8,167 nt of DNA, taken from the NCBI GenBank assembly GCA_031257725.1, contig JAIROD010000077.1, positions 1-8,167 of the forward strand, written 5' to 3'. Position numbers and translations under genes: made by a program. Shown piece by piece: positions 1 through 6,244 of this stretch. The notes beneath the pieces are model-generated. The model did not search any database. It saw only the letters and a list, made by a program, of their open reading frames with translations, and was not told where the DNA came from. Numbering within the stretch: position 1 is the first letter of the stretch; each line of letters begins with the position of its first letter. The DNA comes from Planctomycetaceae bacterium. GTDB lineage: Bacteria > Planctomycetota > Planctomycetia > Pirellulales > Thermoguttaceae.

Positions 1-30
1 ATTCCCCTCCTTCGGAGGGGCTAGGGGTGG
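1..30. repeat. GC-rich hairpin repeat
   Basis: CCCCTCC at 4-10 pairs perfectly with GGAGGGG at 14-20 around a TTC loop, and is followed by CTAGGGGTGG. The block is far more GC-rich than the AT-rich DNA after it. It resembles short interspersed palindromic repeats seen between genes in many bacterial genomes; that likeness is from memory. It could also serve as a terminator, but no T-run follows closely. It may continue left of the window. Confidence 0.5.
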
Positions 31-58
31 TAAAATAATTCAATTTTTATTTTCAACC

Positions 59-105
59 TATTAATTAATAAATTAATAAATTAAAAATTAATAAATTAAT
101 AGTTA
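59..105. repeat. AT-rich tandem repeat (TAAATTAA-like units)
   Basis: About 45 bp are built of degenerate 8-bp units of the form TAAATTAA, containing only A and T until the GTTAAC at 102. No coding potential is seen. It separates the GC-rich hairpin repeat at the window edge from the foldable block at 102-171, and may simply be low-complexity spacer DNA. Confidence 0.6.
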
Positions 106-171
106 ACGATGGGGTTTACCCTGTGTTTTAGGGTTAAGCCGAACAACGCGGGGCAAGCCCACGCCGTTAAC
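102..171. repeat. Foldable element bounded by GTTAACG / CGTTAAC
   Basis: GTTAACG (102-108) and CGTTAAC (165-171) are perfect 7-bp inverted ends. Between them are two hairpins. In one, 112-122 pairs with 130-140 at 9 of 11 positions around GTGTTTT. In the other, 148-153 pairs with 159-164 with one mismatch around CAAGC. The block lies 44 bp past the 3' end of the large minus-strand gene, so it could help end that transcript, but its compact bounded form suits a dispersed palindromic element better. Only one copy is visible here. Confidence 0.45.
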
Positions 172-214
172 TTTTTGGTAAATTCTGAATTATTAGAGAT
201 TCCCAATGGTAATT

Positions 215-3200
215 TTACGGTGTAATATTTTCCTCTTTTTTATCCTGTTCGGTTTCTTCATCAACGATTACGGAATAAATTTTTGAAGGTTGCGAAGAGT
301 CGTCCCAATTTCTTGAAACGGGTACAATCCATTTCTTTTCATCATGGTACACAATTCGATAAACATAAGCCGCTCCCAACGCCAGAAAAACACCAAAAGA
401 TGACGCCTGAAGCATGAGCAACACCGGAGCCGGCCGGTAAAAGAAAATCGCCAGCAACGCAACACCAAGTCCAAAAAGTGATCCGGCGTAACGGGTTTGC
501 GGAAAATAAATCAGGGTCAAACCGATGAGAAGCGAGAGACCGCTTGAAAATAAAACAATAAGCGATCGTCCGGCAATATAAAGCGATGCCTGAGAAGCCG
601 GATGAAGACTACTGAACAAATATTGATTTGACCTTATCGAAACGGACGGACTTTCCGGCGTGTCCTCCGGTAAACCAATATCTTTTTTTTGTAACGACGG
701 AACGCGTTCCCAAAACAAATTGTTCCATGTCCATTGATATTCCGGCGTCCAACCGTTGGGAATACCAAGAATATGTTGGTCTGTCGGAAGAATCACTTGC
801 CAATATTCACAACGAATAAGCGATTCCGAATCGAAATGGGGTAAATCCAGTTCGACCGGATTACGGACGGTTTCAAAAGGAAACCGATAAATAATCTCCG
901 CTAAAACAGAACGTTGACGTTGTTCCGGTGTTAGCGGAAGAATCAATTCGCCTTTCGATGAAATATCCGCAAGAATCGGCGTTCGGTCAATGGAAACAAA
1001 AACTTTTCCTTTGGCAGCCGCTTGCGGCAGATTAATTATTACGGATTCGCGGTCGCTGGTAATCAGATAAATTCCGCGATCCTGACGCAGGGAACCGGTT
1101 AGCCATGTTTGCAGCCAGGCACGTTCAATAACTGTTGTTCCCAAAGCGGCGTGGTTGGACAATGAAATTAACAGAGAAATTTTGTCCGGTGCTTGTAACG
1201 ATTGAAAACTTGTTCCGAGTGTTGACGAATCCGGTGCGGTAACATTCCAGAAACGGTTCGCATCATCGTGCAGTTCTATCAGGTAACCCGGCGGAACCAC
1301 CGGATTGACACGGTGATCGGTGACCAATGTTTCCATCGGACAAATAAACGATAACGAAAATGGAGTCGTCATATCGTATTCAATGGGAACCGGCGGAATC
1401 GAATATCGGAACACTAATTGAAATTTGAACAGTGCTTCCGGCAACATCACCAACTTCCGACTCCAATTTTCCGGTTCCGTTTCTGTCCCATTGAGCGTAA
1501 CATCACGCAATTCCAATGATCTGTTACCGATTTTCACCTGTAAATGACCGTTTTCTTCCAATGATTTTGGAACAAGAAAATATAATTTTTCGACCGGAAC
1601 ATACGAAACATCGTAGGAAATAATCTGATTCACCTGATCATTCTGATCACGCAACCGAATATCCGTCCGCATTGTTGTGGCGATTTTTTGACGGTGATAC
1701 CGAATATCGGCAACAAAAATTGCATCGACCGGCTCTGTACGATAAAACAACGGTTCCTGTTGACGATCGGGAATGTCGATTCGAATGGTTTGTGAACGCC
1801 GACTGCGACGAGTTAAACCGATAGTCCGTTTTGGTGTGAAGCGGTCTGATTCAGGTTCTGACGCAACCAAACCGGAATCGGCATCTTCGTCAATCGGAAT
1901 CACTTCGACATTGTCTGCCGGAACAATAACCGCTGGCGCAGGCTCGCTCCATGTTACCACCGGTTGCGGTAAAGGAACAACCAATCGTTGTTTTCCTTCG
2001 CCTTCCTCTGTTGTCAGTGAACGATAGGCTTTCAATTCAATTTCAAAAGCACCGTCTGTAGGTGTTCGAAAAGGAATGGTCAAAAGACCGTTTTCATCCT
2101 GTTCAACTCCAACCGTATCAATAATATTGGACGGTTTGATTTCACCGCTCCATTTCCAACCGGGTAAACGTATTGCCATGTTTTCCGTTTTGGAACCAAG
2201 AACCTCATAAGCAAAACGCGCCGTCAATGAAAGCGAACCTTTATTGATTCCAATCTGATATTCCGGTTTAACATTGGTTCGGGGTTGCGGCGTAACAATT
2301 CGACCTTGTAACTGGAATGGTTGTGAAAAAAATTCAAATCGGGCGTCGGCTTCTTCATAAGTTACGGAATCAGTCATTTCTGTTCGCCGGAGACCGCGAA
2401 TCGGTTTCCAGTTGGAACGCTTATCGGCGGGAACAACAGCAGTGAGATGTCCAAACTGCCGTTCCGCTCCAATCACCTCAAAACCGCCAAGATCACGCCA
2501 AACATCTTGTTTTTCCGTATCCAGTTGTTGTATTGCTTTGATCCGAATGTTGACGGTGCCGGAGGTTTTACGCGGAAACCGGATTTCCAAAATCGGAGAT
2601 GCCGATGTTTCTTCTTTGACCAAATCGAATGAATAACCGCCGGCGGCGTATTTTTCCATCGTTTCACGATCCAGAACCGCTCCCTGCGGCAAACGAATAC
2701 GCAATTGATCAAACAGATCAACTGGGGACGGCGGACTGCGTACCGGAAGAATCGCATCATAAACGGTCGATTTCGCTTCCAACTGTACCTTAATCAAAGC
2801 CTCTTCAACATAAAGAGTCGGACGATCATTAATTGGTTCCGCTTTTTTCTTACGCCATGAAAGTTCAAAATCAGGACTGAGACCAAGTATTTTGAATTGA
2901 GTTGCCTGCTTGTCGGATGTTTCAGACGAATGGAGTAATGAACCTTGTGAAACGGTTGCGGCAATCTCTTGCTCTGGAACAGTCAACACAAACTGAGAGC
3001 TAACCGCCTGCGGAAATGAAACAACAAGCCGGTTTTCCGCATTGCCGATACGGTTCAACGGAAACCAAAGGGGTAAAATCAATTCGTGATGTTGTTCCGA
3101 AAGAGTTTTTTCCTCTTTTTCTTCTTTGCTTTCAAAGGTGTTATTTTTCAGATTTTCCAGTAATTTTTCCGGTAATTTCCCTATTAATTTTTCCGGTGAT

Positions 3201-3841
3201 GAGACCGGTGTTTCCGATTCGGTTGTTGGTTCCGGTGTTGATGATTGTGTTGCGGATATGTCTATTTCCGGCTGGTAGTTTGGATAATTTGAGAGATTTA
3301 CAGATTCACGGATTTGTGGTCGAATAAGCACGAGATATTGACCGGATTGAGGATCAACGGTCAAATCAAAAGAACCCGGTCCGCGATAAATTGGTTTGGA
3401 AATTCCGGCGGCAGGCAAAATTCCTTCTTTCATTCCGATGGGAATGAGGAGTGGTCGGTTATTGAAAGTGGTCAAAAGGATTCGGATTTCGGCTTCGACG
3501 TGAAGTCCGGACGCTTTTCCAACTGCGTTAATTTCCTGCAAAACAAAAGGCGGCAAGGGATTTTTTCTGTCCCGCAAAAGAAAATTCCAAAAATCGTCTA
3601 AATCTTCCAGAGGCCAACCTTTGGGAAGATAAAGCAAACGTTTTCCTTCGGAATTGAAGATAACTACTGCATCGAGTGGAGCTTGCTCGATGGCGGGCGG
3701 TGAACTGATTTTAACTGGATCTGCTGTAATTTCCCGAACCGCCGGACTTTGAGCCGCAACATCTGCCGTTGCGAGCAAAATACTGAAAAACACAAACATC
3801 AGCAACCGGATTCGGTGAATAAACGGAAAAATCAACGTCAT
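215..3841 (-). CDS. Very large exported protein with three C-terminal membrane segments, function unknown
   Basis: The product is 1208 aa from the ATG at 3841. Residues 1-30 form a signal peptide: basic n-region with HRIR, hydrophobic LLMFVFFSILL, and a likely cut after ADVAA. A long beta-rich extracytoplasmic part follows, with a Thr/Ser/Pro then Lys/Glu-rich linker near residues 195-250 and an acidic-then-basic linker near 640-690 that ends in RRSRR. Three hydrophobic helices lie near 1093-1113, 1119-1135 and 1140-1163, followed by an acidic tail. The bulk should thus sit outside the membrane, anchored at its C-terminus. A longer frame opens at a TTG (3964), but that start lies inside an inverted-repeat end and puts residues before the signal peptide, so I reject it. 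No clear ribosome binding site precedes 3841. The WQVILPTDQH and GWTPEY region recalls conserved planctomycete proteins of unknown role; I cannot assign a function. Confidence 0.85.
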   Translation of the reverse strand: MTLIFPFIHRIRLLMFVFFSILLATADVAAQSPAVREITADPVKISSPPAIEQAPLDAVVIFNSEGKRLLYLPKGWPLEDLDDFWNFLLRDRKNPLPPFVLQEINAVGKASGLHVEAEIRILLTTFNNRPLLIPIGMKEGILPAAGISKPIYRGPGSFDLTVDPQSGQYLVLIRPQIRESVNLSNYPNYQPEIDISATQSSTPEPTTESETPVSSPEKLIGKLPEKLLENLKNNTFESKEEKEEKTLSEQHHELILPLWFPLNRIGNAENRLVVSFPQAVSSQFVLTVPEQEIAATVSQGSLLHSSETSDKQATQFKILGLSPDFELSWRKKKAEPINDRPTLYVEEALIKVQLEAKSTVYDAILPVRSPPSPVDLFDQLRIRLPQGAVLDRETMEKYAAGGYSFDLVKEETSASPILEIRFPRKTSGTVNIRIKAIQQLDTEKQDVWRDLGGFEVIGAERQFGHLTAVVPADKRSNWKPIRGLRRTEMTDSVTYEEADARFEFFSQPFQLQGRIVTPQPRTNVKPEYQIGINKGSLSLTARFAYEVLGSKTENMAIRLPGWKWSGEIKPSNIIDTVGVEQDENGLLTIPFRTPTDGAFEIELKAYRSLTTEEGEGKQRLVVPLPQPVVTWSEPAPAVIVPADNVEVIPIDEDADSGLVASEPESDRFTPKRTIGLTRRSRRSQTIRIDIPDRQQEPLFYRTEPVDAIFVADIRYHRQKIATTMRTDIRLRDQNDQVNQIISYDVSYVPVEKLYFLVPKSLEENGHLQVKIGNRSLELRDVTLNGTETEPENWSRKLVMLPEALFKFQLVFRYSIPPVPIEYDMTTPFSLSFICPMETLVTDHRVNPVVPPGYLIELHDDANRFWNVTAPDSSTLGTSFQSLQAPDKISLLISLSNHAALGTTVIERAWLQTWLTGSLRQDRGIYLITSDRESVIINLPQAAAKGKVFVSIDRTPILADISSKGELILPLTPEQRQRSVLAEIIYRFPFETVRNPVELDLPHFDSESLIRCEYWQVILPTDQHILGIPNGWTPEYQWTWNNLFWERVPSLQKKDIGLPEDTPESPSVSIRSNQYLFSSLHPASQASLYIAGRSLIVLFSSGLSLLIGLTLIYFPQTRYAGSLFGLGVALLAIFFYRPAPVLLMLQASSFGVFLALGAAYVYRIVYHDEKKWIVPVSRNWDDSSQPSKIYSVIVDEETEQDKKEENITP

Positions 3842-3873
3842 GGGAAAATGCCTAATAAGTTCACTAAATAAAA

Positions 3874-3887
3874 AGAAGAAAACTTCT
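3874..3887 (-). promoter_or_regulatory. Small hairpin in the leader of the large minus-strand gene
   Basis: AGAAG (3874-3878) and CTTCT (3883-3887) pair around AAAA. On the minus strand the hairpin lies about 32 nt before the ATG at 3841. It could affect translation in an mRNA that otherwise shows no clear Shine-Dalgarno sequence, but a 5-bp stem is weak evidence. Confidence 0.2.
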
Positions 3888-3909
3888 CTAATCAAAAATA
3901 CCTTTAATT

Positions 3910-3927
3910 GTAATATATCAGTGAAAT
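3910..3927 (-). promoter_or_regulatory. Copy 1 of an 18-bp motif with extended -10-like core
   Basis: On the minus strand this reads ATTTCACTGATATATTAC. The core TGATATATT resembles an extended -10 element (TGnTATAAT). It faces the large minus-strand gene about 70 bp before its ATG, a sensible promoter distance. No convincing -35 is seen. Two near-identical copies lie at 4151-4168 and 4749-4766 in the opposite orientation. Confidence 0.4.
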
Positions 3928-3941
3928 ATTTTTTTTTAACT

Positions 3942-4121
3942 ATTCTGTCGAGGAAGGTAGGCAATGTTTTGCCGAAGGGCTTTCACCCGCCATTGCGTCG
4001 GCGTACTCGCCGACTTGCCCCTGTGGACGGCTGGAAAGTAAAAACCAACAACATACAACACAACAACAAACCAACCGGCGCAACCTTTCGGTGAAAGGTT
4101 GCCTACCTCCCTCGACTGAAT
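3942..4121. mobile_element. MITE-like inverted-repeat element (180 bp)
   Basis: The ends 3942-3964 and 4099-4121 are inverted repeats matching at 21 of 23 positions, with core GGTAGGCAA / TTGCCTACC. Inside the right end is a perfect 10-bp hairpin, GCAACCTTTC (4080-4089) with GAAAGGTTGC (4093-4102), loop GGT. The interior is richer in GC than its surroundings, apart from an AAC-rich stretch at 4041-4075. No transposase is encoded, so any movement would need a factor in trans. No obvious target-site duplication is visible. A dispersed structured repeat is the alternative. Confidence 0.5.
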
Positions 4122-4150
4122 AATTACAAATAAACTTCAATCTCCGAAAA

Positions 4151-4168
4151 ATTCCACTGATATATTAC
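4151..4168 (+). promoter_or_regulatory. Copy 2 of the 18-bp motif
   Basis: ATTCCACTGATATATTAC reads on the plus strand and matches the reverse complement of copy 1 at 17 of 18 positions. Together with copy 1 it brackets the 180-bp element at 3942-4121, so it may instead be part of a larger nested inverted repeat spanning 3910-4168. If a promoter, it would fire rightwards into non-coding DNA. Confidence 0.35.
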
Positions 4169-4324
4169 CTTTAATTTAATTTTTTGATTATTTGTCCTCT
4201 TAGTTCCTCTCGTCCCTATAAAATTAAAGAACCGTTTTTTAGTATAACCAATTTCTTTGTATTCAGGAACAGGAGTGATCAGAACGGGAGCGTTTTTCAA
4301 AAAGTGGTCGAAATAGACCATCAT

Positions 4325-4470
4325 TATACTCATCACACTTTAAAATTCGGTTTTATCGACGCAGTATTTTTGTATCTTTTATCTAAAATCCTGTCAATCT
4401 TGTTGATCCTGTCAAAATCGGTTTCTCCTGTCAAAAGACAAAAAACGAAATTTCAAGTGTAATGAGTATA
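4325..4470. repeat. Inverted-repeat element enclosing 9-bp tandem repeats
   Basis: The ends 4325-4349 and 4446-4470 are inverted repeats matching at 22 of 25 positions, sharing TATACTCAT. Inside, 4387-4413 holds three 9-bp units in a row, AATCCTGTC, AATCTTGTT and GATCCTGTC, and a fourth TCCTGTC lies at 4426-4432. The CCTGTC-type tandem phrase recalls intergenic repeats common in gut-type bacterial genomes, which is a recollection, not a search result. No gene is seen inside. Confidence 0.45.
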
Positions 4471-4547
4471 TTCATTGAATTGTCCTAATTTTTTTGATTA
4501 TTTCGCATTTTTGGAAGCCGTTTGAATCGAGTGAACTTGGAATTAAA

Positions 4548-4719
4548 AAACCTTATTTCTACCTTATTTTCCGAACAAAACAACCTCAGTAGCCCAAGCC
4601 CCCCATCAATTCTACCTTATTACCTTATTTCCAACCCAAACCTTAATAAGGTTTAGGTTTTAAGGACAATCGTTGCTAAGGTTGTTTTTGTTTGGAAAAT
4701 CAGGTTGAAAATAAGGTTT
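4548..4719. repeat. Long inverted repeat with about 40-bp arms
   Basis: The arm 4548-4586 and the arm 4679-4719 are inverted repeats matching at about 36 of 41 aligned positions with two single-base gaps, starting AAACCTTATT and ending AATAAGGTTT. ACCTTATT recurs inside at 4614-4621 and 4622-4629, and the interior has a near-perfect palindrome, AAACCTTA / TAAGGTTT, at 4637-4653. RNA from either strand would fold into a long hairpin. It could be a transposon-derived element or a structured non-coding RNA; no coding sequence is apparent. Confidence 0.5.
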
Positions 4720-4748
4720 GGTGAAACGAGGACGATACGTTTGGGAAA

Positions 4749-4766
4749 ATTCCACTGAAATATTAC
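4749..4766 (+). promoter_or_regulatory. Copy 3 of the 18-bp motif
   Basis: ATTCCACTGAAATATTAC differs from copy 2 by a single base and has the same orientation, facing the DUF1559 gene about 210 bp away. The two copies also form direct repeats flanking the roughly 600 bp that contain two inverted-repeat elements. The one change weakens its -10-like core (TGAAATATT). Confidence 0.35.
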
Positions 4767-4820
4767 TAAAAATTTACCTAAATTAACAATCAGATAGTGA
4801 ACGCTAAAAAAATTTTAAAA

Positions 4821-4861
4821 CTTAGCGCAATCTTAACACAATCTTAATATGTACTTAATTT
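4821..4861 (+). promoter_or_regulatory. Four 11-bp direct repeats, Pho-box-like operator
   Basis: CTTAG at 4821 and CTTAA at 4832, 4843 and 4854 are spaced exactly 11 bp apart; the full units are CTTAGCGC, CTTAACAC, CTTAATAT and CTTAATTT, each separated by 3 bp. Direct repeats of one helical turn are the usual binding pattern of OmpR/PhoB-family response regulators, and these units resemble the cyanobacterial-type Pho box (YTTAAYYW with 3-bp gaps). A -10-like TAAAAT follows at 4869-4874, where an activated promoter would need it. No regulator gene is in the window, and the AT-rich setting calls for caution. Confidence 0.4.
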
Positions 4862-4962
4862 ACCACGCTAAAATAATACGCGAGCACAACAAAAAATTCT
4901 ATGATGATTTGTTGTTGTTCAAAAAAGTTTGTCAACCATTTCCAATTTTTCAATTCCTTAAC

Positions 4963-4970
4963 AAGGAGAA
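4963..4970 (+). promoter_or_regulatory. Strong ribosome binding site for the DUF1559 leader
   Basis: AAGGAGAA lies 6 nt before the ATG at 4977. It decides the start of this gene: no comparable site precedes the GTG at 5123 where the DUF1559 frame otherwise opens. The string GGAGAAATTACAATG here nearly repeats GGAGAAATTCCAATG in front of the EEP gene (6881-6895). Confidence 0.75.
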
Positions 4971-4976
4971 ATTACA

Positions 4977-5123
4977 ATGTCAAAACGTCAATTCTCGTAT
5001 GGTTTAACTCTGTTAAAATCACTGTTGGCAAAAGTCATCAGCTTTTTTCACGACAAACTCCGCCTGTTTTTCAAAAAATATGTTAAAATAGGGGGGGGGG
5101 GGGGCGCTTTGGGTTCACTTTAG
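4977..5123 (+). CDS. Leader segment of the DUF1559 gene, out of frame with its body
   Basis: The ATG at 4977 with its strong ribosome binding site opens 38 codons before a run of 14 G. The segment is basic and hydrophobic (MSKRQFSYGLTLLK near the start, LFFKKYVK near the end). As sequenced, the frame continues GGGGGALGSL and stops at TAG (5121-5123), giving 48 aa. With 15 or 12 G the leader would run into RFG then FTLVELL, a pilin-type signal with the prepilin peptidase site between G and F. The 15-G form would total 399 aa, with the cut after residue 46 and the conserved Glu at 51. I therefore read it as the true N-terminus of the DUF1559 protein, not a separate gene. The alternative is a short independent leader peptide. 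Confidence 0.6.
   Translation: MSKRQFSYGLTLLKSLLAKVISFFHDKLRLFFKKYVKIGGGGGALGSL
5091..5104 (+). repeat. Poly-G tract (14 G) at the leader/body junction
   Basis: Fourteen consecutive G in an otherwise AT-rich region join the leader frame to the DUF1559 frame. The tract encodes a poly-Gly linker when in frame. Long G runs inside a gene's 5' end are classic sites of slipped-strand phase variation, as in Campylobacter surface genes, and of RNA polymerase slippage. They are also common places for sequencing errors. Confidence 0.9.
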
Positions 5124-6175
5124 TGGAACTCTTGGTGGTCATTGCGATCATCGGAGTTCTGATCGGGTTGCTTCTTCCAGCTGTTCAAAGTGCCCGCGAA
5201 GCGGCACGGCGAATGCAGTGTGCCAACAAATTAAAACAGATGACTCTCGCTGTCCACGTCTATGCGGATAGCCACAAATCTCTTCCGGCTGGACTTGGCG
5301 ATTCCATAGGGGCATTAAATGCCGGCGTTTCATCTGGACGTTGGAGCGGAATCATTGCTCTGCTTCCCGGCATAGAACAAACAGCCCTGTATGACCGTGT
5401 CATGTCGGAAAATGTTTATATGACATCATGGACTGCCCATACACTAACTGCTGCGGAAGGCGGAAAAGACAGTCCGCGTGCGGCTCAACCGGATGTTTTT
5501 ATCTGCCCGTCCAACGGAGTTAGTAAGCCGGAAACAGCAACCGGTTATACTTGTTACCGATTTAACGCCGGAGATAATCCCGGTAGTATTGACGCTCAAA
5601 TTCGTGGACCTTTCGGATATAGAAATTGGCATCCGCTTAGCGCGGTTCACGACGGATTGAGCAATACTCTTTGTTTCAGTGAAAAAGCGGTTGATGAATT
5701 TAATGGAACATCACAAGATGTTAAAACGCAGGCAGCAACATACGCAGTCGCTGCCGACGGCGGATTTAGCGGCGGTTATCTCAGTGACCGGACAATTTGT
5801 GTCGGTTCGGCAGTCGGCGGGAAATATCAATACGGTGTAGGCGGAATGACAAACGGTTTTGGTTATTTTTATGGATGGAATTGGTTTGGAGGTCATTGGT
5901 ATCATATTGGTTTTACCACAACGCTTCCGCCCAACTCTCCCTCGTGTTACAACAGGGCTAGTAATTATAATGTCATGTTTTCCGCAACAAGTTTTCATCC
6001 CGGCGGTGTCAATGCCGCGTTATTGGATGGCTCCAGTAAATTTGTTTCCGAAACAATTGACAGCGGAACATCAATTGCGTTTCCCACACCGTCCGCACCA
6101 AGCGGCGAATCTCCTTTTGGAGTATGGGGGGCAATGGGTACCCGAAACGGCGGCGAATCTGAAACGTTACCGTAA
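5123..6175 (+). CDS. DUF1559 domain pseudopilin-like protein (body)
   Basis: This frame encodes 350 aa from GTG. It starts inside a type IV pilin N-terminal segment: just upstream the same frame reads RFGFTLV, then ELLVVIAIIGVLIGLLLPAVQ as the hydrophobic helix, then SAREAARRMQCANKLKQM. The C-terminal H-X9-DG motif has His292, Asp302 and Gly303. This is the DUF1559 (PF07596) architecture, expanded in planctomycetes and thought to be exported, membrane-held or surface-assembled; individual functions are unknown. The GTG has no ribosome binding site and starting there removes the prepilin peptidase site, so the real start is probably the ATG at 4977, with the frame joined by a change in the G14 tract. 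The only other in-frame codons back to a TAA at 5084 lack a start. The TAG of the leader overlaps this GTG (TAGTG). A lipoprotein gene follows 125 bp downstream. Confidence 0.85.
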   Translation: MELLVVIAIIGVLIGLLLPAVQSAREAARRMQCANKLKQMTLAVHVYADSHKSLPAGLGDSIGALNAGVSSGRWSGIIALLPGIEQTALYDRVMSENVYMTSWTAHTLTAAEGGKDSPRAAQPDVFICPSNGVSKPETATGYTCYRFNAGDNPGSIDAQIRGPFGYRNWHPLSAVHDGLSNTLCFSEKAVDEFNGTSQDVKTQAATYAVAADGGFSGGYLSDRTICVGSAVGGKYQYGVGGMTNGFGYFYGWNWFGGHWYHIGFTTTLPPNSPSCYNRASNYNVMFSATSFHPGGVNAALLDGSSKFVSETIDSGTSIAFPTPSAPSGESPFGVWGAMGTRNGGESETLP

Positions 6176-6191
6176 TGATAACCAAGACGTA

Positions 6192-6244
6192 ATAACAGCC
6201 GGAAACGGCGTAATCACATTATTATGCTGTTTTGCGGCTGTTAT
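6192..6244 (+). terminator. Hairpin between the DUF1559 and lipoprotein genes
   Basis: ATAACAGCCG (6192-6201) pairs perfectly with CGGCTGTTAT (6235-6244) across a 33-nt loop, followed by the T-rich TTTTATTTTTT (6252-6262). A competing small hairpin, GCCG-GAAA-CGGC (6198-6209), uses the same left arm. It may act as a partial terminator or attenuator lowering lipoprotein expression, or as an mRNA 3'-end stabiliser. The large loop makes a strong terminator less certain. Confidence 0.4.

Noticed and set aside
3842..3964. N-terminal extension of the large protein to a TTG at 3964
   Set aside because: The extension begins inside the inverted repeat, covers the likely promoter motif, and would bury the signal peptide 41 residues in.
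4124..4336. Possible minus-strand gene remnant (70 residues, with YFDHFLKN and TPVPEYKEIGY)
   Set aside because: The amino acid composition looks somewhat protein-like, but no family is recognised, there is no ribosome binding site, and both ends lie in repeat DNA. A decayed fragment is possible but cannot be supported.
4184..4462. 92-residue plus-strand frame in the intergenic region
   Set aside because: It runs through the inverted repeat and the 9-bp tandem array and has no ribosome binding site or recognisable domain.
4977..6175. DUF1559 gene as a dead pseudogene
   Set aside because: The only lesion is a homopolymer length, the body is intact to its H-X9-DG motif, and the ribosome binding site is strong. 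A switch or sequencing error is more likely than decay.
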